A stretch of DNA of 64,000 bases. Source: Takakia lepidozioides (Eukaryota; Streptophyta; Takakiopsida; Takakiales; Takakiaceae). Every line of letters starts with the position of its first letter. Position 1 is the stretch's first letter. Positions 22,720 through 35,290 of this stretch are shown one piece after another. The position numbers were made by a program, and so were the translations under genes. The DNA is taken from contig CM060732.1 of assembly GCA_030704615.1 (NCBI GenBank), forward strand, positions 45,921,053 through 45,985,052, given 5' to 3'. The notes below the pieces were generated by a model that did no database searches, was not told where the DNA came from, and saw nothing but the letters and a program-made list of their open reading frames with translations.

Positions 22720-23250
22720 GTAGTAGCAAGCAATGGGTAGTGTGGTGGTTGGGCGCATTGAGTAGTACCTGGGTTGTGGGTTCAACTTCGGCTGTGCTAA
22801 ATGTGCATTAATGATGGTTCCGGCTGGCGCTGCATGTGTATTAATGACCTTTTTTTTATGGGCGAGTTTTTCCCCAAAAATTCCTAAGTCCCGCGGGTGG
22901 GTTGCCGCACGACGAGCAGACCATTCAGACCCGCGAGCAGACCCGACCTGCCAGCAAACCCTGAACAGACCCAACCTGCCAACAGAGCCAACCTGAGCAG
23001 ACCCGGACCCACAGGGGGGATCCGCCGGGTGGTCGCGGGGCGCCCGACATCCATGCATGGGGCCCGTTGCTTGGTTACACGTGAGCCTTAAACTCCCAAT
23101 TATTAAAAAATGAGAGGCATCAACACTCTTAATAAAAATCAAAACTAACTACAGAGGAAAGTGCGGGAGGGAGAGCTTGAATCCCCGCCCTATGGCGCCC
23201 CAAATAACACTCTTAACCACTAGATTAATGCTTAACTCTTAAATGATGAC
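22720..23250. repeat. Composite repeat with two facing tRNA-like segments
   Basis: At 22735-22790 (plus) a GTGGTGGTTGGGCGCA head precedes GGGTTCAACTTC, resembling A and B boxes. At 23160-23230 (minus) TAATCTAGTGGTTAAG precedes GGGATTCAAGCTC. Between them lie GC-rich GACCCG/AACCTG repeats, and 23030-23115 is the inverted match of 12740-12830. It may be two SINE-type insertions around an older repeat; boundaries are uncertain. Confidence 0.5.
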
Positions 23251-24168
23251 GCGACCCGAAACGGGTTGCGTCGTTTTTTCACTTAGTTGTACCTAGTCAG
23301 GATGGAATCTAATGGAGGTGGGCCCCAAATGAAAGTTATAGCTTACATTGTCAACTATTGAATGCACTCAAGACCCTTCCATTTGGATTACTCAAGCGAT
23401 CCCTAGGATTTTTGACATGTGTAAAAGTGTTGATTTTGTGTGTTGTGAGTGTGTTGCCTACATGACGTGGACCAATGATAGCCCAAGGCCGTGACAAATT
23501 TATTTCTAAAGCTTGTGGCTTGATAATCCATTCTATGTCACATCCCATAATCCAAACTTGAAAATTTCAAGTGTGAATTGGTGCATTTTCTTTGTAACCC
23601 TACTTAGCATCTACTCACGGTTGAAATTTCAATTTCATGAAATTTGCTGCTCACTACATCCAAGAAAAAACCTTGTTCGTTTTGCCCACATGTAGCCCGA
23701 AGCAGTTCCATTCAAAGGGGGCATTAATGAAAACATGTCATTACAGGCTAAAATTTGGATACAATGTCCTCCACTTCGTAGGCAACAATTGGTAAAAAAT
23801 TGGAGGTGAGCCCAGAATTGGAACATGAAGAAAATTGGTGGTCAAACCAAGTTTTTCCATGAATTTTTATACGAACCTACAAATTGGGGTCACTCCCACA
23901 TTATGATATGCTCATTCCAACAGTGGAATGATCTGAATTTTTTTTACCACTTATCTAATGTAGTTACTGACAACATTGTATGGTTCATCCATGTGGATGA
24001 ACTTTGGTAGCAACATACATCCACTCGAATCAAGTCATGTTAGGTTTTTCTGAAAAATCACAAAAAAATAAAAAACGAGAGTTTTTTTTACGACTCTTGA
24101 CACTAGTGTAGTATTTTAACTACTTATCCATGTGCTCAAGAACGCCAACTATTCCTTGTTTCAGTACG
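23251..24168. other. AT-rich spacer
   Basis: No gene or clear repeat boundary is seen. Open frames up to 65 codons are at chance level. Confidence 0.4.
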
Positions 24169-25110
24169 AAACTGTCATTTTCAGAAATTGATATCTAGTG
24201 ATCAAGGTCTCCGATCTTCCTCACATCAAATCATATAGATGGTATTATCATAATTCTTTGATACCAAAAAGACTCATCATGAAATGCTTCCAAGCAGAAT
24301 AAACTAGGTCAGATCGTGTTTGCACAAAATCTCAGCATTACAATGTCGCTTTTGCGTATAAAATGTCTCATGCAAATACAATATATGGCTTTGCAGCCCA
24401 AGTTAGTTTCACGTTATGCTCTCTACAATACCTTCGTGGTATTCTGTCAATCTGTTATCTTGAATGAATCTCCGTTGTTCACTAAATAATGTCTTATTAC
24501 TAAATCAAAGACAATCATCCCACTATTCCATAAACCAGTGGAAAATTGTCACTTTCAAAAATTTATAATTGTCGGTCAGAGTATCCATTTTCACCAACTC
24601 TAGATTCAGTAGACATTATCATCATAATCCTTCAGAGCAAAGAAGACTCCTAATGAAAAGCTCTCATGCAAAATAAACTAAATCAGATCGTGTTTTGCAC
24701 AAAAGTTCCAGCCTTACAAATGTCATTTTTTGCTTAAAAGAACTTGGCAAAATACAGTTGATGGCCTTCAGCCCATGTTAGTTCATGATTTGCCTGTTAA
24801 GGGACCTCCATCCTTAGTACTTGACCTCTCCCCTACCTCTCGGTCTTTTTTGGTCAGCCCGCCTTCACATCTCTCTCTTTCTCTTGTCATTCAATTTACA
24901 GATTTGCTATACGGCCTTTCCAACTTTCTAACTAATGTTTGCTACAACATTAAACTGTCATTTTCAATATTTAACCGACAATCAGCACTACTGTTATCTT
25001 CAACTCAAGATATTCTAGGCTTAGTTATCGTAATCATTTGATAAAATGAAGACCCTCCATCAAAATCTCTCAAACATAATAAATTATAACATATCATACA
25101 CGAAAACAAA
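24169..25110. repeat. Three decayed tandem repeats of about 0.4 kb
   Basis: Three units start near 24169, 24545 and 24955, each with an ACTGTCATTTTCA-like start. Each then has an ATCATAAT/ATCGTAATC motif, an AAAGAAGACTC-like block, AATAAACTA and a GATCGTGTTTGCACAAAA block. The units are diverged, so the array is old. No coding signal is seen. Confidence 0.65.
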
Positions 25111-26734
25111 GTCCAAAACCTGTTTGGACAGCGTTAATGGTGTTGAGGGTGAGGGTGGTCGTATTTGATGATGCCTAAGAAGTGACAAACCTTGTTGCAA
25201 TGGCCATCTACATGTCATTGGACCTTAAGTCTTACATTGACATGAAATGAGTGATGAAAAAACGGGATGCATGATATTCTAGCTTTATATACCTTGGATA
25301 TGCGCCGAATTACATTGCAGATTGTAGAACCTTGGGCAGTTTGGGCAAAGACCGTGACATAGACAAGATAAGATATGTCGTCATTCTTAGGGTTGCACAA
25401 ATAAACGTGACATGATACTGACACATCAGCGTCACATCCAGACATACGTCGTCTCACGGTCAAAATGAGCGTTATCAACTTATCGCTTATAAATTTATTT
25501 TTATGTTTAATTATTATTGATAAATATTCTAGATATCGAGGTAACAGCCCAAGTGGACCGTGGACTCCACGTGTGGATCTAACTAGCACTAAACGCATTT
25601 CAATTATTTACATTATATTTATTAAAAAAATATTAAATTAAATTCGACAGTCGAGTTTTGACGGTCGTTTAAATTTTATATTTTTTTAATTAACTACGAC
25701 CACCGAAATTTGATAGTTGCAACTATTACAATTTTCTTAATTATATACGACCGCCAAATATTGGTGGTCCTTGAATATTCAATATTTTTGCAAACGAACC
25801 TTCGATGGAACAACATGTTTTTGTCGGCTGTGTATTATGACTTGTTAATAAAAGCGATGAAGGCCTGAATCAAACTATGTGATGCCACTAAAAGAAACCC
25901 TCGAAATGTAGGTCAGCTACACCTCGCCTTCGCAGCCACATGGCCCATCGGGGCATCATCTGCACAAACAATTATGCAGATCATTGCGACTGGAACAAGC
26001 ACCCTCCGCTAGCATAGTGCAACACCGCTTCCTCTATCCACTGCATTACCGAAATTTTACATGGACGGGGACGTGAACTAGAAACATGTCAAGGAAGCTT
26101 CCAAGCCGTCCACGCTCCACTTCCGTTGATCATTTCTAAAATCTTCATCGCACAGGATCGGATACGATGTAACTCATATAGTACATGAGCCTTAGACTTG
26201 TGGGTATATCGAAGGACTCATGAGAATATAGAATGTTAGCCTCGATTCACTTTTGGAATACATTGTCACATGCATTCGCTAGCTAGAAACGCTCTTACTC
26301 CGCAGGGAGTAGTTAGGCTCCAACATTCACTGACATCAGTGTGTGTCTCTCATGGCGCTTATGAGGGTTTTAATTTTTTTTCCTCTAAATAATTTATAAT
26401 AAAATCCCCCAATGCTACTACCCATTTTATAATACATATATATATTTGATAAACTGTAAAATTTCGTTTTTTAACTTTTAAAAAATTGATGCAAACGTCA
26501 GTTTATCAGTCACATATATTTTTTTTTATTTTTAATAGGTACGAACGCCAATTATGACGGTCGCATTTTTTTTTTTATTTTCTTAATATGTACAACCACC
26601 ATAAGTGGCAGTCATATGTAATTTTTTATTTTGTAAATATGTGCAATAGTCCATTATAGCGGTCGCATATATTTTTTATTTTCCTAATATGTGCGAGCGT
26701 CATATTTGATGGGCACATAACCTAATATGGCCCA

Positions 26735-26815
26735 CGCCTAAAAAGAGGCAGTAATCGCAAGGTGAAATGACACTTAGTTACGCGGGCTCTGGCCGACATC
26801 TTCTCTTTATCTGAT
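26735..26815 (-). repeat. SINE 3' fragment
   Basis: This matches the body and tail of the SINE at 6725-6905 (GGCCAGAGCC, AACTAAGTG, then GCGTGGGCC on the minus strand). No head with pol III boxes is visible here. Confidence 0.55.
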
Positions 26816-28925
26816 GGGCGCATAAAGTTTTGGAAAACAATTACTTTTTTTTTTTCAAAAAATGTTTCGATTGCCAAGGCAGCGATCTCATGTAATTTTT
26901 TTCATAGGTGCAACCGTCATAATAAACAGTCACACCAGAATAGGAAAAAAAAAAAAAAAAACCAAAAAATTATTTTTAAAATTTTAAAAATAGAAGCTCT
27001 GCTGCATGTTATCTTTTTATTTTTTTAATAGTTGCAACAGCCATAATTAGTGATCGCACAAATTCTCAGCAAAAATAAATAATAATAATAAAATGCGGCC
27101 ACCAGGGCTGGCGGTCGCATGTAATTGACGTAATTGACGTAATTGACCGCCATAATTGACGATCACAGTTAATGTAAAGTTTTTTTAAATAGCTAAAAAT
27201 AATTGTTGCGACCCTGAAATTCAATTACTTATTTTTTTCCAAAAAATATAAATGACCGTCCAAATTCGATGGTCGCATTTAGTTAAAAAACAAACAAACA
27301 AACAAAAGTGATTTTGTGAGCTGAAGATCTCTATGTATTCCTGTATATTTTTGTGAGCAGACATAGTTCACACATATATAAGTTATTTAACTTGGTTCTA
27401 AAATCCTATCTTTTCACGGGATGGAGGTATATTGTCTGCTTATCTCGTCCTCTGTAATGATGATTGGGTTGGTAGAATACCCTCTACAAGCACATTTTCG
27501 TCGTTTCTAGCTGGCTACGAATAAGCTCAATTTAACTTGGCTTAAGGAATGACTGAATAAAGAATGCATGGATAGTACGGGTGACTTACATCATTGACGT
27601 CGAAGAGGCTGATGAGGAAATTGTAACTCAACGTTGAGGTGTCACGAGGGCGGCAACGATCGGTTGTAGATGGTTGCGTCGTCTCTGCAATACGACATGA
27701 AAAAAAAGACACTGCATCTTCTTCGGATTGAATAGATGTAGCTAGTGTAACTGGAGCTGTCAAAATTAGTAACTCGCGCCCAAAGATCGCATGAATATAG
27801 TCTTCAATCTGTTGAGAACAAAGCATACGCACATGATCGGCAATCATACATGGATGAGTCACCAATGGTGTACATAACCAACCCTTTGTCACTTGCACAT
27901 AAGATATAAGCCAAAGTTAGTATAAAGCGTAAAAAAAAAATGTAAGATCACGTATATATAGTACTAAGCATGGCCAATTACCAAGAAGAGCAAGTCAATA
28001 GAATATAATATAAAAAAATATTAGAATTGCACTTACATGATGACGTGCTTAGGAAGTGTGATAAAATAAGCCACCGATGTTGGAAATGAAATCAGTATCT
28101 CCGTACATCTTGGCTACAGCTCGGTCCACTTCCAACTATGGAAACCCAGCTAGGTAGAATATGAGACCTGGAAAATCCACCCATGGAGTTTCAATTAGCA
28201 AAGAAAATTTCTAGAATTTCTTTGGAGACCTCAACAACCATCACCTTATCCACGCCATCAATCTGGAGAAGATAGAGAAGATATTTGTAATGGGAGATGG
28301 GAGTTTATTTTGCAAGGAGAGACACACAAACAGATATGAAGTGAGTGAGACTTACATCAAGCATTACGGCGATAAACGCCATATCAACAAGCACATGATG
28401 AAGTTTGATCTTTCAGTAATGCACCCACATAGGGGCATGCCTTCGAAATATGCTAACGAGTAAGAACGCAAGGATACAATCTAGCAAGCAAGACATAGAA
28501 GACTCGCCGAGGATGGAGAATGGGAGAGGATCAGCAAGCAGAAAGTCAGAAAAAAAACCCTCCAAGGAGCAAATTCGAGCCTTGGGGAAGCTGTTGGAGG
28601 ACCTTGCTAGCCGTGAGGAGTTACTCAAACTGAGGAAGAGGAGGATAATGATGAGGTGGATGTATGGTGGAAAATTATTGGGCTAAAGATAGTCAGTAAG
28701 ATAAAGGTAAAATCACGAAAATATAGAAAAGACAACGAACTGTGACCTACGCCGATGGAACGGAAAGAGTAGAAAATTTCTCAAAAAGCAAGTAGAGACT
28801 ACTTCTAGACTCGGAGTAGCACGTCTACAGCTCTTTTTTCACCTCTTCTCTGGACAAAGTATGCGGTACAAGTGGGTGCTATGTTCTTTAGTTGATGCTA
28901 GTATCTATCTTAGCATTGCAATTGT

Positions 28926-28998
28926 ATCCCTCATTTTGGAAAATGCTCTCATTGACATGCATGTCAAATATGGAAGCATGAAGGATCCAAAAAATAAA
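28926..28998 (+). pseudogene. PPR gene scrap inside the TIR region
   Basis: The frame reads LILENALIDMHVKYGSMKD, the core of a plant PLS-type pentatricopeptide repeat. It closely resembles the segment near 44005-44060 of the PPR pseudogene. It is about 24 codons with no continuation on either side, so it is a captured or left-over fragment. Confidence 0.7.
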
Positions 28999-31900
28999 TA
29001 AACCACTAGAATTCGGTGGTGATAATGTTTTTAATATTTTTTTAAAAAAAATATTTTTAAATTTAAATTTAATAAAATTTCTTATTCAAACAAGTCCACT
29101 GGAAATTGATAAAATGTACAGCCTTGTCAATTTCATTCACCATGACAAGAGACAAAGTCACAAATTTGTAATCATCAACCTCATTAATTGTATGAGTCTT
29201 TTGGATAGAGGTTGTGACATATTCAAACCACTCATTAGCTTCTTCCCCCAAATCCTCGAAACTCTTCAAAGATGTTTCAAGATATTTTATTAAGACCTCA
29301 CACTAATATTAGTAAAATTGAAGATTATAGGAGTTAAACTTTAATCGGCCTACCTTCTCTGAACTTCCACACCATAGAATTGATTATACTTCACAACCTT
29401 GAATTTGACAAAACCTACTAAGAAAGTGTTATATCTTATTCTTGTAACATTATACTCATGACATATTTGATAAGACAACGTTAAAATTCTATCGGGACCA
29501 TACGATAATGGTACCACTCATCAGACAGTTGGTGCGACCTCCAAAATTCGGCGGTCGCACCTGTTTTGTTTAAACAAAATTGGTACCAATTGCCATAATT
29601 TAGCGGTCGCAGTTTTTTGTTTTTATTTTTTATTTTGAAAAACAAATTTTAATTTTTAAATAAACCAATTACTGCAATAACATATCTTTGTAATTATTTT
29701 TATTTTTTAATTATCTAACACATATTTATTGATCGTATAAAGGTCGTATTTAAAAAAAAACATTACATGTAATCACCAATTCGCACATTTTTATTTATTT
29801 TTATATTGCATACAAAATGCCAATTTCTGACGTTTGTATGTATTTATTATTTCTAAAATACAGTCGATCGTCAATTTTTCTGGCGGTCACCGTTTGTGCG
29901 TCACCATGTTTGTCAGGGCACAACGTGGCTGCTATAGTGATAATATATAATATATCCCTAAAACTAATGTGACACAGGTCGCGCCAGCGTCTGGTCAGAC
30001 GCGACCTGATGTGATGTGACCGATGTGACCGATGTGACATATGCAACCCTGGTTTTAATTTGTTGATATATCAGTTATTGGTTGGTTTCAGAGCTAAATT
30101 CACACAAAAAAAATTATTGAAGGTTTTTATTTGCTTTCAGCATGTGTAAATATCAGGAAAAAAATTCATGTGTTTTGAAAAGATATTTTTGAAATATGAA
30201 TAGCGCCTTTACGATCTTTATGGTGGTTATTTTTTCCACCAACTCTTCATGTATTTTGTGGACCTTTAATGTCCATTTTCTATAAAATTTCAGAGGCCAC
30301 CGTCTTCTATTAAGGAAAAACAAATTTCGGTAATTATTTTTTTTATCAAAAATAAATAGTAACGGTAATTTCAAAATATTATATTTAAAAGAAATCCAAT
30401 TACAAAATAAATCTATTTGATTTATGGTTTTCACTCGAAACAACAAAAATTATTTTATTTGCATGAGTTGACAAAATTCATCCAAAATGTTTATTTTACA
30501 TAAGATCTTTAAGACATGAAAGAAGTATAGATTATAGGTGAAAGTGTTGATTCTGAATTATGTAAGTCATACAAGACTAAATATCATTCAGTGAAGGGAA
30601 ATAAACCACATTAGTTTACTGTAGATCATCTAAATTATTTGTTTGTAGAGGTTTTTGGCCTCAAATATGAGCTCTCGTAGAAAATGATAAATATCCATGT
30701 GACCAAAGAGGATAAAGTTTGTGCTTTGGGCATAGAGACAATCGATACAATCGTGCCTCAAGGTTTGTTTTTCTTTTGTCAGGGTTTTTTTGTTAGTATA
30801 ATTTATATTTTTTAAAATTTACAACTTATTTTCCTTAACACGTCTTTTTTCTTTTTGATATGCAGATGTGCGAGATCGAATGCAATAATTAGTATCTTAA
30901 AACTTGCATGGATCCCAATTGTGAAAAAATGGTTTTTTAAATTGGATGGGGTATGAGACCTTAGCATCCTCAAACTTCATGATATTGAGATGGTCAGATG
31001 CATCATTCAACAACACTTTGAACAAAACATTATTTTCAGATTTCTCTCAGATATTCCAGATTTCGGTAACAAACGTGATAAGAAGAATATTCAGATTAGT
31101 TTGCAAACATTCTTTTATGTCTTTTTTTTCTGTCGGGCGAGTGTTGCTTCTAGCAATTTTTTAGCTCATGACCTACTTTATGTATCATTTTTCTTTCAGG
31201 AAATTCGAAATAACAACCATGAATAATGCTGACCCTTGATTCATATTCGGTACTGTCATAGGCTAGAATGACATCTAAATCTGATTATTTTGAGGTGGAA
31301 ATTTTTGACTATGACAACAATGTGAACTAACAAAAGTGGTCTTGTCCAACATCGACTTTAAGATGAGTAATTTTTTATTTTTTATTTTTTTTATTTTTTT
31401 TATACGACCCAATTTATCCAACAGTAAAGGTAATAACCCAAGTGTATTGCACACATGATTCTTATTGTTTTGATTTTTGTAATTTTTTTAAATTTATTTT
31501 CAAGTTCAGACGATGGTGTTTATTTTTATTTTCTGGGTTCGGGCAACAACGCAACCAAACGACAAATGAACAATCGTCGGTGACGGTGGCTATATGTTTA
31601 TTATAATTATTAAATCTATTATAAGGTTCTCTTTTTTCTTTTTCTTGATTGTGTTTTGGATGCGGGCGATAGCAATGGTCGGACAATAGATAGGCGATGG
31701 TGGCTATGAAGTTTTTTTGTTCAGTTATTTTTGTTTTTGGATTCGGGTGATGGCGATAGTTGGGCGACCGTCCGGCGATGGTGGCTATGTGATTTTGTTT
31801 TTAATTTACTTTTCTGTGTTCAAACAATCCCTATGCGACGATCATCCAATTTTGTTAGTAGAAAATATAAATAGAATACTTGCGTGTAATTTTGTGTGTA

Positions 31901-33057
31901 ATTCAAAAACTAAGAGTGACGCAACCTATATCATGTCTATTTTTTAATAATACAAATAAATGTATATGAGGGGTAAAGAAAACGCCACATCAGAAGCCAC
32001 ATCACGTTGACTAACGTTGGTATAATACTAGCGACACTACAATCATTAAAAATTAAAAATATAATTACTACTGTCACATATTGAGAGTGGCATCTAATTT
32101 AAAATTTAAAAAATAAGTGTGACCGCCATTATTGGCAGTCGCACATAATTTCTTTTTAAAACTACGTACGATCACTAAAATCTGGCAATCGTGGGAACAT
32201 TTTTATTTTAAAATATATGTGATCGCCAAGGCTCAAAATCCATCGATCATAGGATATTTTATTTTATTTTCCTTCCAAAATACGTGCAACTGCCAAAATT
32301 CGATGATTGCATGTAATTTGTTTTGATAAAAGTACATACGACCACTCAAATTCGGCGCTCGCATATAAATTGTTTCTAAAAAAATAAGTGCAACCGTCAA
32401 AATTCAGCAGTTATCTGTAATTTAGTTTTTGAGAAATTAGTGGAACTGCCAATTTTGGAAGTCGTCCCATAGTTTTTTTTTTTTTTTAAACATGCGATAG
32501 CCAATCTAGGAGATCGCACCAAGTTTTGAAAAAAAAAAAAAAAAAAAAATCTGCGATCGCCAACTCTGGCTGTTGCTTCTATTTTGATCTAAGAAAATTT
32601 GGTGTCACCGCCAGAACTTGGTGGTCGCATCTAATTTAGAAAAGAATAATTAGAAGCTACTATTGAATTATGTTGATTGCTGCTAATTTTGCTAAAATTC
32701 AGCAGTCGTAGCGAAGTATAAGAAAAAAACAAAAAAACGTGACTGTCAATATTTGACGGTCGCATGTACAAAAAAAAAAACAAATAGTTGTGAACGCCAA
32801 ACGTATTTAAAATTTTAAAAATTATTTGTGACTGCCAATATTTGGTGGTCGCATGGTATTTAATTAAATTCGTAATGTAAAACTAATTTGTGTAGTCCAC
32901 TTGGGCTGCCACCTTGTCATTTGGAGTAAAAATAAACTAGTAAATAAAACAATTACGTAAATTAACGTCTGTTTTGGACGTGAAGCGACGCACGTCTAGA
33001 TGTGACATCCGACGTGACGTTGATGTGTAAGCGTCACGTCACGTCCATATGTGCAAC

Positions 33058-34890
33058 TAGGTCGATTAAAACCAAAAGATATCATGGTTAGATGATAGAT
33101 TTGATCCTTACACATGCTAGATATAATGATCACATAATGGATTCATTAAATAAATTAAAAAATAATAATGACATATCTGGCTCTGTAAATGTTTATTTTT
33201 TTACAATTGAATTTTAAAAACTTTGGATTGCTATGTATAGAATAATGCAAGACTCTGAAACATTTGTTGACAAATTCATTATAACTTGCGACATTATTCT
33301 TTTACAAAGATTTACATGAAGCACATTGAATTCATCATCATAGATGTACTTGTCCTTAACATAATCAACCTATATGTCATTTCCAATATCCATTGCCACC
33401 AATGAAACAAACTAAGAGTCTAATACCGCTACCCGAATCTGCCGTAAAGGCCGCTTTATTTCGACGGACCCATGCCGGAATCATTAAATACATGTAGGTC
33501 GCCAGGTTTGGCAGGCTTAATGACAATATTAATTTTTTCAACTAAACGTTATCCAATTTTTTTGGAATTCGGCAACCCTGGGTACTTTTTATTAAATTTC
33601 ATTAGTTAGTTAATAAGTAGTTAGTACTAGCATTCACTACTGAAATGTTTTTGCAATCGGAATTGCCACATTTTTTTTTCCATAGTTCACTTTTTAAAAT
33701 GAAAATTTTTATTCCCCTCTTTCATCTACTCCAAAGGCAAAATTTTAAAATATTCATCATCTCTTAAACTGAATTAATGAAAGTCGGTATAGAACGACCT
33801 CTACAGTATTAATAACCAAATTTGATAAAGATTGCAGATTCATGTGTTTTTAACAAACTTAATGAAATGGTTCTTGGAAAACCTATTCAATTAAAAAAAT
33901 CAGAAGAAATCATCATGACATGATTTTGTTTTAGCAAATGAATCAAATATTGAGTGCACTTCAACCAAACTTACATATGTAGCACCAAATGATACTACAA
34001 CTCTTTCCAATGACATGAATTAGACAATAAAGCTAAAACTTGCAAAAGTAATAAATATTGATATTTTGATCAACAATCAATAACCAATTATAAATTACAT
34101 GGGCATCGAACAATTTAATATATCATCAGAATGTAAAATTCAACCCATTGAAACAAGAATACGCAATAATATGTCAAATCTGAAAGATCAATTTTTTCAT
34201 ACATATTATAATAAATATTTATCAATTAAATCCGGAACAATAACAAAGAAAACAGGGGACAGAGGCCCAGGGAAGTTTATTTAGAATTATTTTGGGGAAA
34301 AAAATAAAACCCTTGATTACACCATGAGGCACACTCACCGTAGTAAGTGAAATAGAACAAGACCTCTAAAATGGACTCTATAACCAAACAACACTGGGAA
34401 GTGTAAATAGCCAGACCTCTAAAGGGTTGAAAAGAGCCTAACAACACTTGAGGTGTAGTTAACCAAGACTCCCAAAAAGCGGTTTTTTATAGCATAGTGA
34501 ACACCGAAATGTGTGAATAACCTTGATCGTGACCTTGGGAACATTAAGGAGCTGCTTCGCTAAGAGAACACAGAAATGCATTTTACATGCAAGTTCTAGA
34601 TGCTGAGTCGAGGTTGGAAGAAGATGAGTATCAGCGTAGAGGGAGAAAAAATTGTTGAAGTGCTTCGTGGAATGTAGAAGCGGTCATTGGCTAAGAGAGC
34701 AATTTTGTAGAAACGACAGAACACAAGTGAAGGATGAGACTAACGGAAATGAAGATGAGAGGATGTTGAAGGGTGTTTCCAGTTCACATCTCGCTAAAAC
34801 TCTGGAGAAGCCGTGGAGAGGTGCCTTGAGGTTTCTCCACCGTTCTGGGGAGAGTGGATTCCATGAGCATTGATCTGGTGCATCGCTGTT
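33058..34890. other. AT-rich spacer containing a dispersed repeat copy
   Basis: About 33440-34250 matches 62455-63250 in the same orientation with many point and length differences. Shared blocks include ATTAAATACATGTAGGTCG, ATCCAATTTTTTTGGAATTC and TTATTCCCCTCTTTCATCTA. No open frame of note was found; class unknown. Confidence 0.55.
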
Positions 34891-35290
34891 ACAAATAATG
34901 CCATAGCAAGCCCATGTTGCCTTAAAGGCTAGGGCATGGAGAGCCCTTGCTTGTCTGGGATTTCTTTGGCTATATGTACAACATTTGGCATACGTCTTTT
35001 TTAGATTCCGTTTGTAGATCTTGGTAAATGAGATCTAATAGAGCAGAGGTGGAGCAAGTTTCTCCAGAGAACGTCTTGGCACACCCGACAAGGTACCAAA
35101 GTGTGGAACTCCGGAAGATCTCGAAAACTGGGCATGAAGTACGCTTTTTGTTTGACAAATTGATTGTAGTTGAGAAAGAGGTGAAGAGGAGAGAGGGTTG
35201 TAAGGTTCCAATAACGATATAACACTTTGACAAGGGGCCAAATTTAGTTTGGTGCATGGCAGGATAGCAGGCAATGCTCAAGAGACTCTA
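34890..35290 (-). mobile_element. LINE reverse transcriptase C-terminal fragment
   Basis: On the minus strand an ESLEHCLLSCHAPNKIW motif is visible; this is the zinc-knuckle-like end common to plant non-LTR reverse transcriptases. The stretch is homologous to 60640-61120, for example YQSVELRKIS versus YQSVELLRVS on the opposite strand. Stops interrupt all frames. Confidence 0.6.

Larger units (their letters stand above)
25391..33057. mobile_element. Candidate 7.7-kb TIR element with many ~25-bp palindromes
   Basis: The left tip GGTTGCACAAATAAACGTGA is echoed inverted at the right (end of ACGTCCATATGTGCAAC). Inside both tips is a shared block AGGTAACAGCCCAAGTGGAC (25539-25558) matched inverted at 32895-32914. 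A third inverted tip copy ends at 30050. Clusters at about 25640-25780, 26500-27290, 29520-29890 and 32090-32860 hold dyads of the form GACCGCCAAAATTTGGCGGTC followed by T-rich spacers. No transposase was recognised. No target duplication was seen, so it may be nested elements. Confidence 0.55.

Noticed and set aside
29925-29945. CACTA transposon end (CACTATAG read on the minus strand)
   Set aside because: No matching opposite terminus or target duplication was found; kept only as a possibility within the TIR region.
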